A stretch of DNA of 51,082 bases from an uncultured Opitutia bacterium (GTDB lineage: Bacteria; Verrucomicrobiota; Verrucomicrobiia; Opitutales; Opitutaceae), in assembly GCA_903820035.1 (NCBI GenBank), contig CAIJFT010000266.1, positions 1-51,082 on the forward strand, given 5' to 3'. The translations under genes were made by a program, and so were the position numbers. Every line of letters starts with the position of its first letter. Positions within the stretch are counted from its first letter, which is position 1. The notes under the pieces were generated by a model that did not search any database, was not told the DNA's origin, and saw nothing but the letters and a program-made list of their open reading frames with translations. Shown in pieces: positions 1 through 7,812 of the stretch.

Positions 1-1456
1 GGCCGTGGAGGTCGCGGAGGTGTTGGGTGAGCTGCTCCCAGAGCTCGCGGGCGTGGCGGGTGAGGTTTACGACGCACAGCACCTGCGGGGTGGCGGCGAG
101 GCGGGCGGAGAGCGTGGGCCAGTCGAAGGTTTCTCCGGGGGCGGGGAGACGATAGGTGACGCGGCGGAGGGCGCGGAAAAGTTCGTCGGGGGCCGGGGCG
201 ATTTCGCGGAGTTCCGTTGGGAGGAAACCGTCAGGCAGAGCGGCGGAGCGGCGAAAAGCGGGTTGAGTGGCGGAGCTGAAAATAAAACTGGTGCCGTAGT
301 TGACGGCGAGTTCGCGCAGGACGTTGAAGGTCGGCGCGAGCAGGTGCGCCGGCAGGGTTTGCACCTCGTCGAAGATGACGACGGATCGCGGGATGCGGTG
401 GAGCTTGCGGCAGCGCGAGGGGCTAGCGGCGAAGAGGGACTCGATAAATTGAACTGAGGTCGTTACAATGACGGGCGCATCCCAGTTTTCGGAGACGAGT
501 TCGAGGCGAGATCTTTCCTCCTCGTCGGCGTCATCGGAGGGGGCGACGCCGGAGTGGTTTTCAAGAACGATATTGTCGCCAAAAATGCGGCGGTATTCGG
601 CTGCGTTTTGTTCGATGATCGAGAGGTAGGGAATGACGACGATGATTCGGCGCAGTCCATGCGTGCGGGCGTGGGCGAGGGCAAAGGCCATCGAGGCCAA
701 GGTTTTGCCGCCTCCGGTGGGCACGGTGAGGGAAAAAAAGCCGGTGGGCAGTGTGGCGCGCTCAAGGGCCGTGTCGAAGATGCGGTTGCGGAGAGTGGTA
801 AGCGGGCTGTAGGGACTTTTCGAGCTGGCAATTTTCAATGCGCGTTCGGTCTGGACCGCGCCAAGCAAGGTGCAGGTGTCGAGCGGGGGGGGGCGGGGTG
901 GCGAGGTGGGCCAGTGCGCGGTGTCGAGCCGGTCTGCGTCTACGATGCACGAGAAAATCAGACGGGCGTAGAACTCGGCGGAGTGTTCATCGCGGACCCA
1001 CGCAGGCGGTGCAGGCGGCAAGGGAAGTGGGCCGAGCTCGCTTTCGAGTAAGGAAATCAGCCTGGGCACTGCTTCCGGGATACGAAGGCTGCGTTTGGCA
1101 CACATGGCTTCGATGTCACATTGGTTAGGCAGGCCGGCGTGGTGGCCGGCGATCGCGAGGGCGCTGCAGGGAATCTGACGGCTTGCTTCGGCCGCCCAGG
1201 CGGCACCAAAGATGGCGTGCTGGGTCTCGGCGCTGCTGGCGCGCTCGCCTCTGAGGTAGGATTGGAACTCGTCGCGGTACTTTCCCAGGTCATGCAGCAG
1301 GCCGGCGAGTTGCGCTTCGGCGCTGGCACCAAACGGTGCGCCGAATTCGGCGGCAAGCTTGGCGACGTTCTCCAAATGGGTGCGGAGGGGTTGCCAATCT
1401 GACTCAGGGAGGCGGTTCCCGGCGGCGTCGTCGGCGGTATGGGCGTAGTAGATCAA
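1..1456 (-). CDS. cas3: CRISPR-associated nuclease-helicase Cas3, 5' part only (type I-C-like)
   Basis: Cas3 is the effector of type I CRISPR systems: recruited by Cascade, it nicks, unwinds and degrades target DNA. About 485 N-terminal residues are in the window; the gene runs off the left edge. Counting from the TTG at 1456, the HD nuclease domain shows YYAHT (H6), LLHDLGKY (H55-D56), H80 and AGHH (H105-H106), followed by a conserved FSCIVDAD segment near 168-175. The superfamily 2 helicase part has Walker A VPTGGGKT (245-252), the DEAD-box-like DEVQ (363-366) and SSAT near 393. The N-terminus starting almost directly with YYAH and the FSC-VDAD segment match I-C Cas3. No ATG or GTG lies in frame before a TAG just upstream, so the start must be TTG (1456) or CTG (1462), or the 5' end is damaged. 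In I-C loci cas3 leads the operon, so cas5, cas8c, cas7, cas4, cas1 and cas2 would lie off the left end. Identity is confident; subtype is inference. Confidence 0.9.
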   Translation of the reverse strand, partial: MIYYAHTADDAAGNRLPESDWQPLRTHLENVAKLAAEFGAPFGASAEAQLAGLLHDLGKYRDEFQSYLRGERASSAETQHAIFGAAWAAEASRQIPCSALAIAGHHAGLPNQCDIEAMCAKRSLRIPEAVPRLISLLESELGPLPLPPAPPAWVRDEHSAEFYARLIFSCIVDADRLDTAHWPTSPPRPPPLDTCTLLGAVQTERALKIASSKSPYSPLTTLRNRIFDTALERATLPTGFFSLTVPTGGGKTLASMAFALAHARTHGLRRIIVVIPYLSIIEQNAAEYRRIFGDNIVLENHSGVAPSDDADEEERSRLELVSENWDAPVIVTTSVQFIESLFAASPSRCRKLHRIPRSVVIFDEVQTLPAHLLAPTFNVLRELAVNYGTSFIFSSATQPAFRRSAALPDGFLPTELREIAPAPDELFRALRRVTYRLPAPGETFDWPTLSARLAATPQVLCVVNLTRHARELWEQLTQHLRDLHG

Positions 1457-1888
1457 GCGCAGCGGAGAGTGGATTGGGGCATGATGCTAAAGGACAGGGT
1501 GGGACATTGACGGGCACACCCTTGGAAAATCGCGCTGGTCATGCCGCGCTTCCGTTTACCGGCGCGTGGGCTGCAACCACGAAAAGTGAAGCGGGGCGGG
1601 CTTGTCGGCATACTGAATCAGTACCGCAAAATTTTATTAGGACTGCCCCCCGTGGTTCGCGGAAGTAAAAGTCGTGGCGCGGAGCGTTTGTGGAATCCGA
1701 CGGCTGCGCAAGCGCGCGTAGAAAAAATGGAGTGCCGGAGAATCAGCGGGGATCTTGCTGGTCTTCGCGGCGGCGGCCGTCGCGGTGGAGGTGTGGATCG
1801 CTTGCGTCCCTCTGGATATAGGCGTTCGAGTCCACCGGCAATCTGGCGGCCGTTCGAGTATCCGATCGCCCCGGCGTGCGCGACGCGC
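1457..1888. other. Intergenic region upstream of cas3
   Basis: 432 bp between the cas3 start and the stop of the neighbouring sulfatase, both on the minus strand. It should hold the cas3 promoter, but no convincing -35/-10 pair or terminator is visible. No CRISPR repeats are seen. A short AT-rich patch lies near 1620-1640. Confidence 0.4.
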
Positions 1889-3283
1889 TTACGACTTGGT
1901 CGCCGCCTTGCCTTTGGCCTTTTTTTCCGGCGGCGGATTCTGCGGGGGCGTCCATGCGGCGGGTCTCGGATTGGCCACGGTCAGCGGAGCGGTGTCACCG
2001 TAGCGTTGCATCTCGCGCTGGAGGAGCGCGGTCAGGGCGGCGACGTGGGCGGCATGGGCGGGCTGGTCGGCGAGGTTGTTCAGCTCCCGCGGATCGGCGA
2101 CGAGGTCGAAGAGTTGCGTGCGATCGACGAGCGGGTAGCGGATGAGTTTCCAGCGGTCGTCGCGCACGGCGCGCTGGCCGTCGCGGTAGCCGGTGTAGAG
2201 GACGTCGCGGACCTTGACGGTCTGGCCGCGCACGACGGGGGCAAGACTGCGCCCTTCGACGCCGGCGGGTACCGGCGCGCCGGCGAAGTCGCAGAAGGTG
2301 GGAAACAAATCCATCAGGTAAACCAGTGCGTCGCTGCGGCCGTGGGGAATGCCGGGGCCGGCGATGACGCACGGCACGTGCATGCCGCCGAATTCGTAGA
2401 GGTTTTGTTTGCCGAAGAGTCCGTGTTCCCCGAGCGAGAGGCCGTTGTCGCCGGTGAAGATGATGATTGTGTTGTCCCACTCGCCCATGGCCTTGAGTTG
2501 CGCGAACACGCGGCCGATGTGGTGGTCGAGGCCGGTGACGCAGGCGTAGTAGTCGGCGAGTTGCTGCTTCGTGTCGGCGGGCGTGCGCGGCCAGGGCGCG
2601 AGCTGCTCGTCGCGGACGGACATTTCGCCGTTGTCCCAGGGATGTTGCGGGAGAAACGCGGCCGGGAGCGGAATCTGAGCGGGATCATAGAGCCCGTGGA
2701 ACTCCGGCGCGGCGACGCGCGGGTCGTGCGGCACGGGGGGCGCGAAGTAGATGTAGAAGGGCTTAGCGGCGGCCGTTTCGCCGCGGCGGTCGCGCAGGAA
2801 CGTGATCGTCGCGTCGGCGTGCCGCTCGCTCGAACCCCGCCGGAGTTCCACCGGGTGGTCGTCGTAGCGGAGGTTGGTGTCGAAGGCGTTGAGGCCGGCG
2901 GTGAATTCGTTGCCGCCCTTGCCGACGTGAAACGTGGTGTAGCCGGCGCGGCTGAGCACCTTCGGCAGCGACTGCGAGGCGTCGACGTGGGCGTCACGGC
3001 CATTGGGAATGCGCAGCCAGGATTTGCCGGTGAGCAGCATGGTGCGGCTCGGCAGGCAAACCGCGCCGACCATCGAGCCCTGCGTGTAGCAGCGGGTGAA
3101 CGTGGTGCCCCGGGCAACCAGCGTGTCGAGGTGGGGTGTCTGCAGCAGCGGGGTGCCGAGCGCGTGCAGGCCATCGGCGCGGTGGTCGTCGGCGTGGAGA
3201 TGGAGGATGTTCGGCGGGCGGGCGGGCGCGGCGACCGCGGCGGAACCAAGCAGGGCGGCGAGGAGGAGGAAACGAACGTGCAT
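1889..3283 (-). CDS. Secreted sulfatase (type I, formylglycine-dependent)
   Basis: Predicted hydrolase of sulfate esters, 464 residues, exported. The start at 3283 is chosen because it opens directly on a signal peptide (MHVRFLLLAALLGSAAVAA); the frame stays open further upstream but that extension is signal-less. After it come the metal-binding ADD motif (D32-D33), the maturation signature CLPSR with catalytic Cys76 (converted to formylglycine) and a second metal site, GDN in FTGDNG. The C-terminus is Lys/Pro-rich. It is the last gene of a three-sulfatase operon, 38 nt after the previous gene, and most resembles it, which suggests duplication. Layout resembles iduronate-2-sulfatase/choline-sulfatase-type S1 enzymes, but the substrate cannot be read from sequence. 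No sulfatase-maturing enzyme (FGE or anSME) is in the window. Confidence 0.9.
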   Translation of the reverse strand: MHVRFLLLAALLGSAAVAAPARPPNILHLHADDHRADGLHALGTPLLQTPHLDTLVARGTTFTRCYTQGSMVGAVCLPSRTMLLTGKSWLRIPNGRDAHVDASQSLPKVLSRAGYTTFHVGKGGNEFTAGLNAFDTNLRYDDHPVELRRGSSERHADATITFLRDRRGETAAAKPFYIYFAPPVPHDPRVAAPEFHGLYDPAQIPLPAAFLPQHPWDNGEMSVRDEQLAPWPRTPADTKQQLADYYACVTGLDHHIGRVFAQLKAMGEWDNTIIIFTGDNGLSLGEHGLFGKQNLYEFGGMHVPCVIAGPGIPHGRSDALVYLMDLFPTFCDFAGAPVPAGVEGRSLAPVVRGQTVKVRDVLYTGYRDGQRAVRDDRWKLIRYPLVDRTQLFDLVADPRELNNLADQPAHAAHVAALTALLQREMQRYGDTAPLTVANPRPAAWTPPQNPPPEKKAKGKAATKS

Positions 3284-3321
3284 GGGGATTGAGCGGCCGG
3301 GGGCCGAGCGGCGGTGGAAGG

Positions 3322-4737
3322 TTATCGTGTTTTCGGGGTGGCGGACTTGGCCGCGGGCGGCGACCACGGGGCGGGCCGGGGTGATGCGATGGTGAGTTCC
3401 GCCGGGTCGTCGAGACGCTTCATCTCGGCTGCGAGCGCGGCGGTCAGGGTGGCGACGCGGGCCGCCTGCTCGGGCCGGGCCGACAGGTCGGTGCGCTCGT
3501 CGGGGTCGGTGGTCAGATCGAAGAGCTGGGTTCGGTTCACCTGCGGGTAGCGGATGAGTTTGTAGCGTTCGTCGCGGAGGGCGCGTTGGACTTTCTGATA
3601 CGCGAACAGCAGCGAGGTCCGGGCGGGCTGGGTCGGATCACGCAGCGTCGGTCCGAGGTCGCGGCCTTCGCTGGTCTTCGGACCCGGGACTCCGCAGAGC
3701 CCGCCCAGCGTGGGGAGCACATCGAAGAGGTAGCACAGCGCGGCCGTGTTCTGATTCGCGGGGAGGCCGGGACCGGCGACGAGAAGGGGGACGCGCAGCG
3801 AGTGTTCGTACAGGTTTTGCTTGCCGATCAGGCCGTGGCTGCCGCGGGCGACCCCGGAGTCGGCGGAGAAGACGACGAAGGTGTTGTTCGCGGCCGGCGA
3901 AGCGTCGAGCGTGTCGAGCACGCGGCCGATCAGCAGATCAAGGTAGGAAACGTAGCGGTAGTAGTCGGCGAGCATTCTGCGGATGTCGGCCGAGGTGCGC
4001 GGCCAAGGCAGCAGTTGTTCGTCGCGGATGGTCATCTCGCCGTTGTCGAAGGGGTGCTGCGGGAGAAAATTGGCGGGGAGCGGAATCTGCTCCGGGTCGT
4101 AGCGCACGGGATAGTCGTCGGGCACGATGTGGGGATCGTGCGGTCCGTCGAAGGCGAGGTAGGCAAAGAATGGCGTGGGGTGCGGCTCCCGCAGAAACGC
4201 GATCGTTTCGTCGGCGAAGGTTTCGCACGCATGCTGGGGGCTGACGGCGGTCGGTCCCATCTGCCCGTTCTCGAGGTTGCCGAGCGGGGCGTGCATCGGA
4301 TTGGTCATGCCGCCGGTGAACAGCTGGCGGGCGCGTTGAAAACTGAGCGGGACCGCCGCGGGGGTGTTGTGCCACTTGCCGCTGATGAACGTGGTGTAGC
4401 CGGCGCGGCCGAAGGCGGCGGGCCAGGTCTCGTCGCGCGTGAGTTTCTCGTCGATGTGAAACAGCGAGCGCCCGGAGAGCAGCATGGCGCGCGAAGGCAC
4501 GCAGGTCGCGGCGTTCATGCCGCCCTGCATATACGCGCGGCTGAAGGACACACCGCGCCGCACCAGCCGGTCGAGGTTCGGCGTCTGGATGTGCCGGTTG
4601 CCGAGTGCGGCGATGGTGTCGGCGCGTTGGTCGTCGGCGAAGATGAAGAGGACATTGGGCCGCGGGGCAGGCGCGGCGGGGGCGGACGCGGTCGTCAGGC
4701 TGCCGAGGAGCAGCGCGTAGGAGAGCAGGCGTTTCAT
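3322..4737 (-). CDS. Secreted sulfatase with altered metal-site motif
   Basis: Predicted exported sulfatase of 471 residues. An N-terminal signal peptide (about residues 1-22) precedes FIFADDQRAD (metal ligands D35-D36) and the signature CVPSR with Cys79 for formylglycine formation. Its ATG overlaps the stop of the upstream arylsulfatase gene as ATGA, so the two are probably translationally coupled. Oddly, the second metal-binding motif, usually Asp-Asn-Gly or Asp-His-Gly, reads SADSG here (antisense of about 3845-3865), placing Ser at a metal-ligand position. The neighbouring paralogue has GDNG at the same place. This could mean altered or reduced activity. Substrate unknown; a sulfated polysaccharide is inferred from family and context. 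Confidence 0.88.
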   Translation of the reverse strand: MKRLLSYALLLGSLTTASAPAAPAPRPNVLFIFADDQRADTIAALGNRHIQTPNLDRLVRRGVSFSRAYMQGGMNAATCVPSRAMLLSGRSLFHIDEKLTRDETWPAAFGRAGYTTFISGKWHNTPAAVPLSFQRARQLFTGGMTNPMHAPLGNLENGQMGPTAVSPQHACETFADETIAFLREPHPTPFFAYLAFDGPHDPHIVPDDYPVRYDPEQIPLPANFLPQHPFDNGEMTIRDEQLLPWPRTSADIRRMLADYYRYVSYLDLLIGRVLDTLDASPAANNTFVVFSADSGVARGSHGLIGKQNLYEHSLRVPLLVAGPGLPANQNTAALCYLFDVLPTLGGLCGVPGPKTSEGRDLGPTLRDPTQPARTSLLFAYQKVQRALRDERYKLIRYPQVNRTQLFDLTTDPDERTDLSARPEQAARVATLTAALAAEMKRLDDPAELTIASPRPAPWSPPAAKSATPKTR

Positions 4738-6257
4738 GGCGGGGTGGCGGATTCCTTGGTCTTTAGCAGGACGATGGCGACGTCGTTGGGTTGGCGCGGA
4801 CCGGGGGTGCTGCGGCCGTCCGCGATGTAACGCTTGAGGAGCGCGGTGAGACGGGCGACGACGGCGGGATTTTCCGCGGCGAGATTCTTGGTTTCAGCGA
4901 GGTCGCGGCTGAGGTCGTAGAGTTGCACCTCGGGGAGACCGGCCTGGCGGGCGGCCGCGTCGCCGGGCGCGCCCCAGCCGCCCGAGCCGGGGCAGAGTTC
5001 GAGTTTCCACGGGCCCTGGCGAATCGAGAATAGACCGTGGATCGAGTGGTGGACGACCGCTTCATGGCGTGCCGCGCGGTCGGTCCCCAGCAGGGCCGGC
5101 AGCAGGCTGACGCTGTCCTCGCCGGCGTTGGCCGCGAGGGTGGCGCCGAGCAGGTCGGCGCAGGTGGCCATTAGATCGACATGGCAAATCAGCTGCGCGT
5201 TGCGGGATCCGCTCTGGATCTGGCCCGGCCAGCGCGCGAAGAACGGCACCCGGTGCCCGCCGTCCCAGATGTCGGATTTATAGCCGCGGAGCCCGGCGCT
5301 GGCGAAGTGTCCCTGCCGTTCGAGTTCCGGCGTGCCGGCCTGGGGCGAGCAACCGTTGTCGGCCGTGAAGATCACGAGGGTGTTTTCGGCGAGGCCGTGT
5401 TGGTCGAGCGCGGCAAGAATGTTTCCCACGACGGCGTCGGTCTGCATGACGAAATCCCCGTAGGCGCCCAGTCCGCTTTGCCCCTGCCATTCGGGCGTGG
5501 GGAGAATCGGCGTGTGCGGCGAAGTGAGCGGCACGTAGAGGAAGAACGGGTGGCCGGCTTTGGCCGCGGCGGCGTGGCTGGCGACATAGTTGACCGCCTG
5601 GCGCTCGAGGCGCGGGAGCATCTGCTGCGGCGGGAGATTTTCGATCACGCGATCGTTTTCGATCAGGCCGGACATCGTGCGGGCGTTGGAGCAACCCCAG
5701 AAATAATCGAAACCGCGGGTGACGGGGCCGCCGAGGATGCGGGCGCCGACGGGCAGGCCGTTTTCGCCCATTTTGCCTTTCTTGGCGCCGGGTGCCGCCG
5801 CCCCGACGGGGCGCTCGGACAGAAAGCCGAGGTGCCACTTGCCGATTGCCGCAGTGGTGTAACCGTGCTGCCGGAGCAGGGCGGGCACCGTCAGCCGGTG
5901 GTCGGCGATCAGCGGCGGGTCATCGGTGCCGTCGAGCACGCCTCTTTGCAGGCGGCTGCGCCACGCGTAACGGCCGGTGAGCAGCCCATAGCGGGTGGGG
6001 GTGCAGACCGAGGAGCCGCTGTGCGCATCGGTGAACGTCATGCCCTGCGCCGCGAGGCGGTCGAGGTGCGGGGTCTTGATTTTTCCCCGCGCGGGATTGA
6101 GCGCCTGCACATCGCCGTACCCGAGGTCGTCCGCGAGGATGTAGACGAGATTGGGCTTGGGGCGGAGCGCGCCGAGCAGCGGGGCGAGGGCGCACAGCCC
6201 GAGCAAGCAGAGTCGGAGGAGAGCGAACGGCGGGCGCGGGGCGCGGAGATCAGTCAT
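4734..6257 (-). CDS. Secreted arylsulfatase A-like enzyme
   Basis: Predicted exported sulfatase of 507 residues and first gene of a three-gene sulfatase operon. The ATG at 6257 gives a basic then hydrophobic leader (about 11-30), followed by YILADDLGYGD (D43-D44) and the signature CTPTR with Cys85. Thr in place of the usual Ser is common in bacterial arylsulfatase A-like proteins. KWHLG and ADNG motifs follow in the expected order. The open frame reaches 6428 but the extra residues look like translated non-coding DNA. The stop overlaps the next start by 4 nt. The upstream spacer carries a perfect 13-bp inverted repeat and a 15-bp motif shared with another sulfatase gene (see 6366-6466), which may relate to regulation. 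Confidence 0.9.
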   Translation of the reverse strand: MTDLRAPRPPFALLRLCLLGLCALAPLLGALRPKPNLVYILADDLGYGDVQALNPARGKIKTPHLDRLAAQGMTFTDAHSGSSVCTPTRYGLLTGRYAWRSRLQRGVLDGTDDPPLIADHRLTVPALLRQHGYTTAAIGKWHLGFLSERPVGAAAPGAKKGKMGENGLPVGARILGGPVTRGFDYFWGCSNARTMSGLIENDRVIENLPPQQMLPRLERQAVNYVASHAAAAKAGHPFFLYVPLTSPHTPILPTPEWQGQSGLGAYGDFVMQTDAVVGNILAALDQHGLAENTLVIFTADNGCSPQAGTPELERQGHFASAGLRGYKSDIWDGGHRVPFFARWPGQIQSGSRNAQLICHVDLMATCADLLGATLAANAGEDSVSLLPALLGTDRAARHEAVVHHSIHGLFSIRQGPWKLELCPGSGGWGAPGDAAARQAGLPEVQLYDLSRDLAETKNLAAENPAVVARLTALLKRYIADGRSTPGPRQPNDVAIVLLKTKESATPP

Positions 6258-6365
6258 GGCTGGGGGGGCGCGGGACGGGGTGGCGGGTTCCGCATCATGC
6301 GGGCAGTGGTCGGCGGGACTCCAGAACGAATCCCCCGGCGTCCGGTTGGGACCGTGCCGTTGCAA

Positions 6366-6466
6366 GCTGAGCGTTGAGGGTTGAGCGACCAATCCCAGGT
6401 GGAGACCCCGGCGGCGCGGACCGGCCAACGCGAAGCCACCCTATGGTTTGGCGCTCAACGCTCAGC
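6366..6466. repeat. 13-bp perfect inverted repeat upstream of sulfatase operon
   Basis: GCTGAGCGTTGAG at 6366-6378 pairs perfectly with CTCAACGCTCAGC at 6454-6466, with a 75-bp spacer. The left arm runs into GTTGAGGGTTGAGCG (6373-6387), which recurs exactly at 11612-11626 upstream of another sulfatase gene. It lies in the 293-bp gap between the arylsulfatase start (6257) and the stop of the PepSY-type gene (6551), about 110-210 bp before the sulfatase start. It could be a regulator site, a small mobile repeat, or both. Nothing else was recognised in this gap. Confidence 0.55.
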
Positions 6467-6550
6467 CACCCCCGCGCAACGGCTTGAGTTCGGCGGAGGA
6501 TCCGGATCTTTCAATCCTCACTGCTCAACCCGCAACGCCATGAGGCTCAC

Positions 6551-7153
6551 TCAGAGTGTGCCCAACAGAATCAGGATGCTGCCGAAGCCGCCGCCGATCG
6601 CGAGCCAGCCCCAGCGCCGCGTGGCGGTGAGTTTCCACCAGAGGTAGAGGCCGGTTGTGACCCAGATGAGCGAGGCGATGCAGAACGCGTCGACGACGAA
6701 GGCCCAGACGTTGTTGAGGAACCCGCCTTGGCCGTAGCCGGTGCGTTCGTGGAGGCGGATGAGGACGTCGATCCAGGCGAAACGTTTTTCCTCGGCGCGG
6801 AGTTTCTTCGTGGCGAGGTGGTAGGTGAGCCGCTTGGGATGCCAGAAATCGGGCACGTTGAGGTTCAGCTGCTCACCCTGCCGGCGGATGCCGAAGGCGC
6901 CGCCGAGGCCGTGGTCGGCCAAGATCCGCCGGCCGGTCTCGCGCAGGGCGGCGGAGTCGCTGCCGGCGTCCGCGGCGAGCGCGTAATCCTTTTCCCAGAG
7001 CGGCAGCCACTGCGGGTCGGCGGCGCGGTAGGTGCGGAAGTGTTCGGCGTGGTTGAAGACGAACGCGGAAAGCGCGTAGACGAGCATCCACGGGATCAGG
7101 AGCAGGCCGAGGTAGAGGTGCGCGCGGCGGAAGAGCAGGTTTCCGTTTTTCAT
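6551..7153 (-). CDS. PepSY-associated transmembrane protein
   Basis: Inner-membrane protein of 200 residues with the layout of the short PepSY-associated TM family: an N-terminal helix (about 12-33, RRAHLYLGLLLIPWMLVYAL) ending in FNH, a soluble PepSY-like middle, and two C-terminal helices (about 145-165 and 175-198). The ATG at 7153 is preceded by GGAG at a reasonable distance. It lies 14 nt after a paralogue on the same strand, so the two probably form a pair. Family members are linked to iron/siderophore or peptidase functions, but no such gene is adjacent here. Function unknown. Confidence 0.75.
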   Translation of the reverse strand: MKNGNLLFRRAHLYLGLLLIPWMLVYALSAFVFNHAEHFRTYRAADPQWLPLWEKDYALAADAGSDSAALRETGRRILADHGLGGAFGIRRQGEQLNLNVPDFWHPKRLTYHLATKKLRAEEKRFAWIDVLIRLHERTGYGQGGFLNNVWAFVVDAFCIASLIWVTTGLYLWWKLTATRRWGWLAIGGGFGSILILLGTL

Positions 7154-7167
7154 GGGGGCGTCTCCGT

Positions 7168-7773
7168 TCAAAGGGTGGCGAGCAACACGACGAAGAGGCC
7201 GACGCCCGTCAGGGCGCAGCCGGCGCCGGCGATCCGGGCCGGCTTGATTTCCCACCACATCAGCACGCCGGATAAGACCCAGCAGAGCATCCCGACGATC
7301 GCGAGGTCGACGGCGGCGCCCCAGAGTTTGGCGGCGAGGTACGGCTGTTCGTAGCCGTGGCGGAAGTGGGCGCGATTCACCACGATCGGAGCGGCGAGCC
7401 GCTGACGCTCGATCAGCAGACGGTTCTCGGTGCGGAAATAGGTGATACGGTGAACGGTGAAGGCGCCGTTGCGGTTGATCACGAGCCGCGCGGCGTTGGC
7501 GTTGGCCGGCACCCCGAACGAGCCCTCGAGCCCGAGGTCCGCCAGCACCTGCGCCGCGATTTGGCGCGGGCTGGCCTCGGCGGAGAACGCCGCGGTGTAC
7601 GGCCGCTCCTCGATTTTCTCAAAGTCGGGGAAGCTTCCGCCGAGCCAGCCGCGGATGGTTTCCCCATGGTTCAGGAAGAGGCCGCTGAGCGCGTAGATGA
7701 TCATCCACGGAGTCACAAACAGCGCCAGATACAGGTGAGTGCGGCGGATCATCCGGGACATTGCGGGGGTCAT
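7168..7773 (-). CDS. PepSY-associated transmembrane protein
   Basis: Inner-membrane protein of 201 residues, paralogous to the next gene. It has an N-terminal helix RRTHLYLALFVTPWMIIYAL (about 9-28) followed by LFLNH, a periplasmic stretch with a degenerate PepSY repeat, and two C-terminal helices ending ...LTGVGLFVVLLATL. Conserved Trp and His around the first helix match the family. A second ATG at 7761 is an equally possible start. It sits 39 nt after the nucleotide cyclase gene on the same strand, so the cyclase and both PepSY-type genes may be one transcription unit. What the cyclase would control is not evident. Confidence 0.75.
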   Translation of the reverse strand: MTPAMSRMIRRTHLYLALFVTPWMIIYALSGLFLNHGETIRGWLGGSFPDFEKIEERPYTAAFSAEASPRQIAAQVLADLGLEGSFGVPANANAARLVINRNGAFTVHRITYFRTENRLLIERQRLAAPIVVNRAHFRHGYEQPYLAAKLWGAAVDLAIVGMLCWVLSGVLMWWEIKPARIAGAGCALTGVGLFVVLLATL

Positions 7774-7812
7774 GGAAGGTGGGTGGGGTTGAACTGCGGG
7801 CCCGGGGAGTGT

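Noticed and set aside
1457-1888. CRISPR array next to cas3
   Set aside because: No repeated 25-37-bp units are present; an array would be on the far side of the cas operon, outside the window.
1541-3292. Long plus-strand open frame (583 codons)
   Set aside because: Antisense to a clear sulfatase with signal peptide and catalytic motifs; a by-product of high GC.
5181-6377. Long plus-strand open frame (398 codons)
   Set aside because: Lies opposite the arylsulfatase gene and has no domain; composition is that of an antisense frame.
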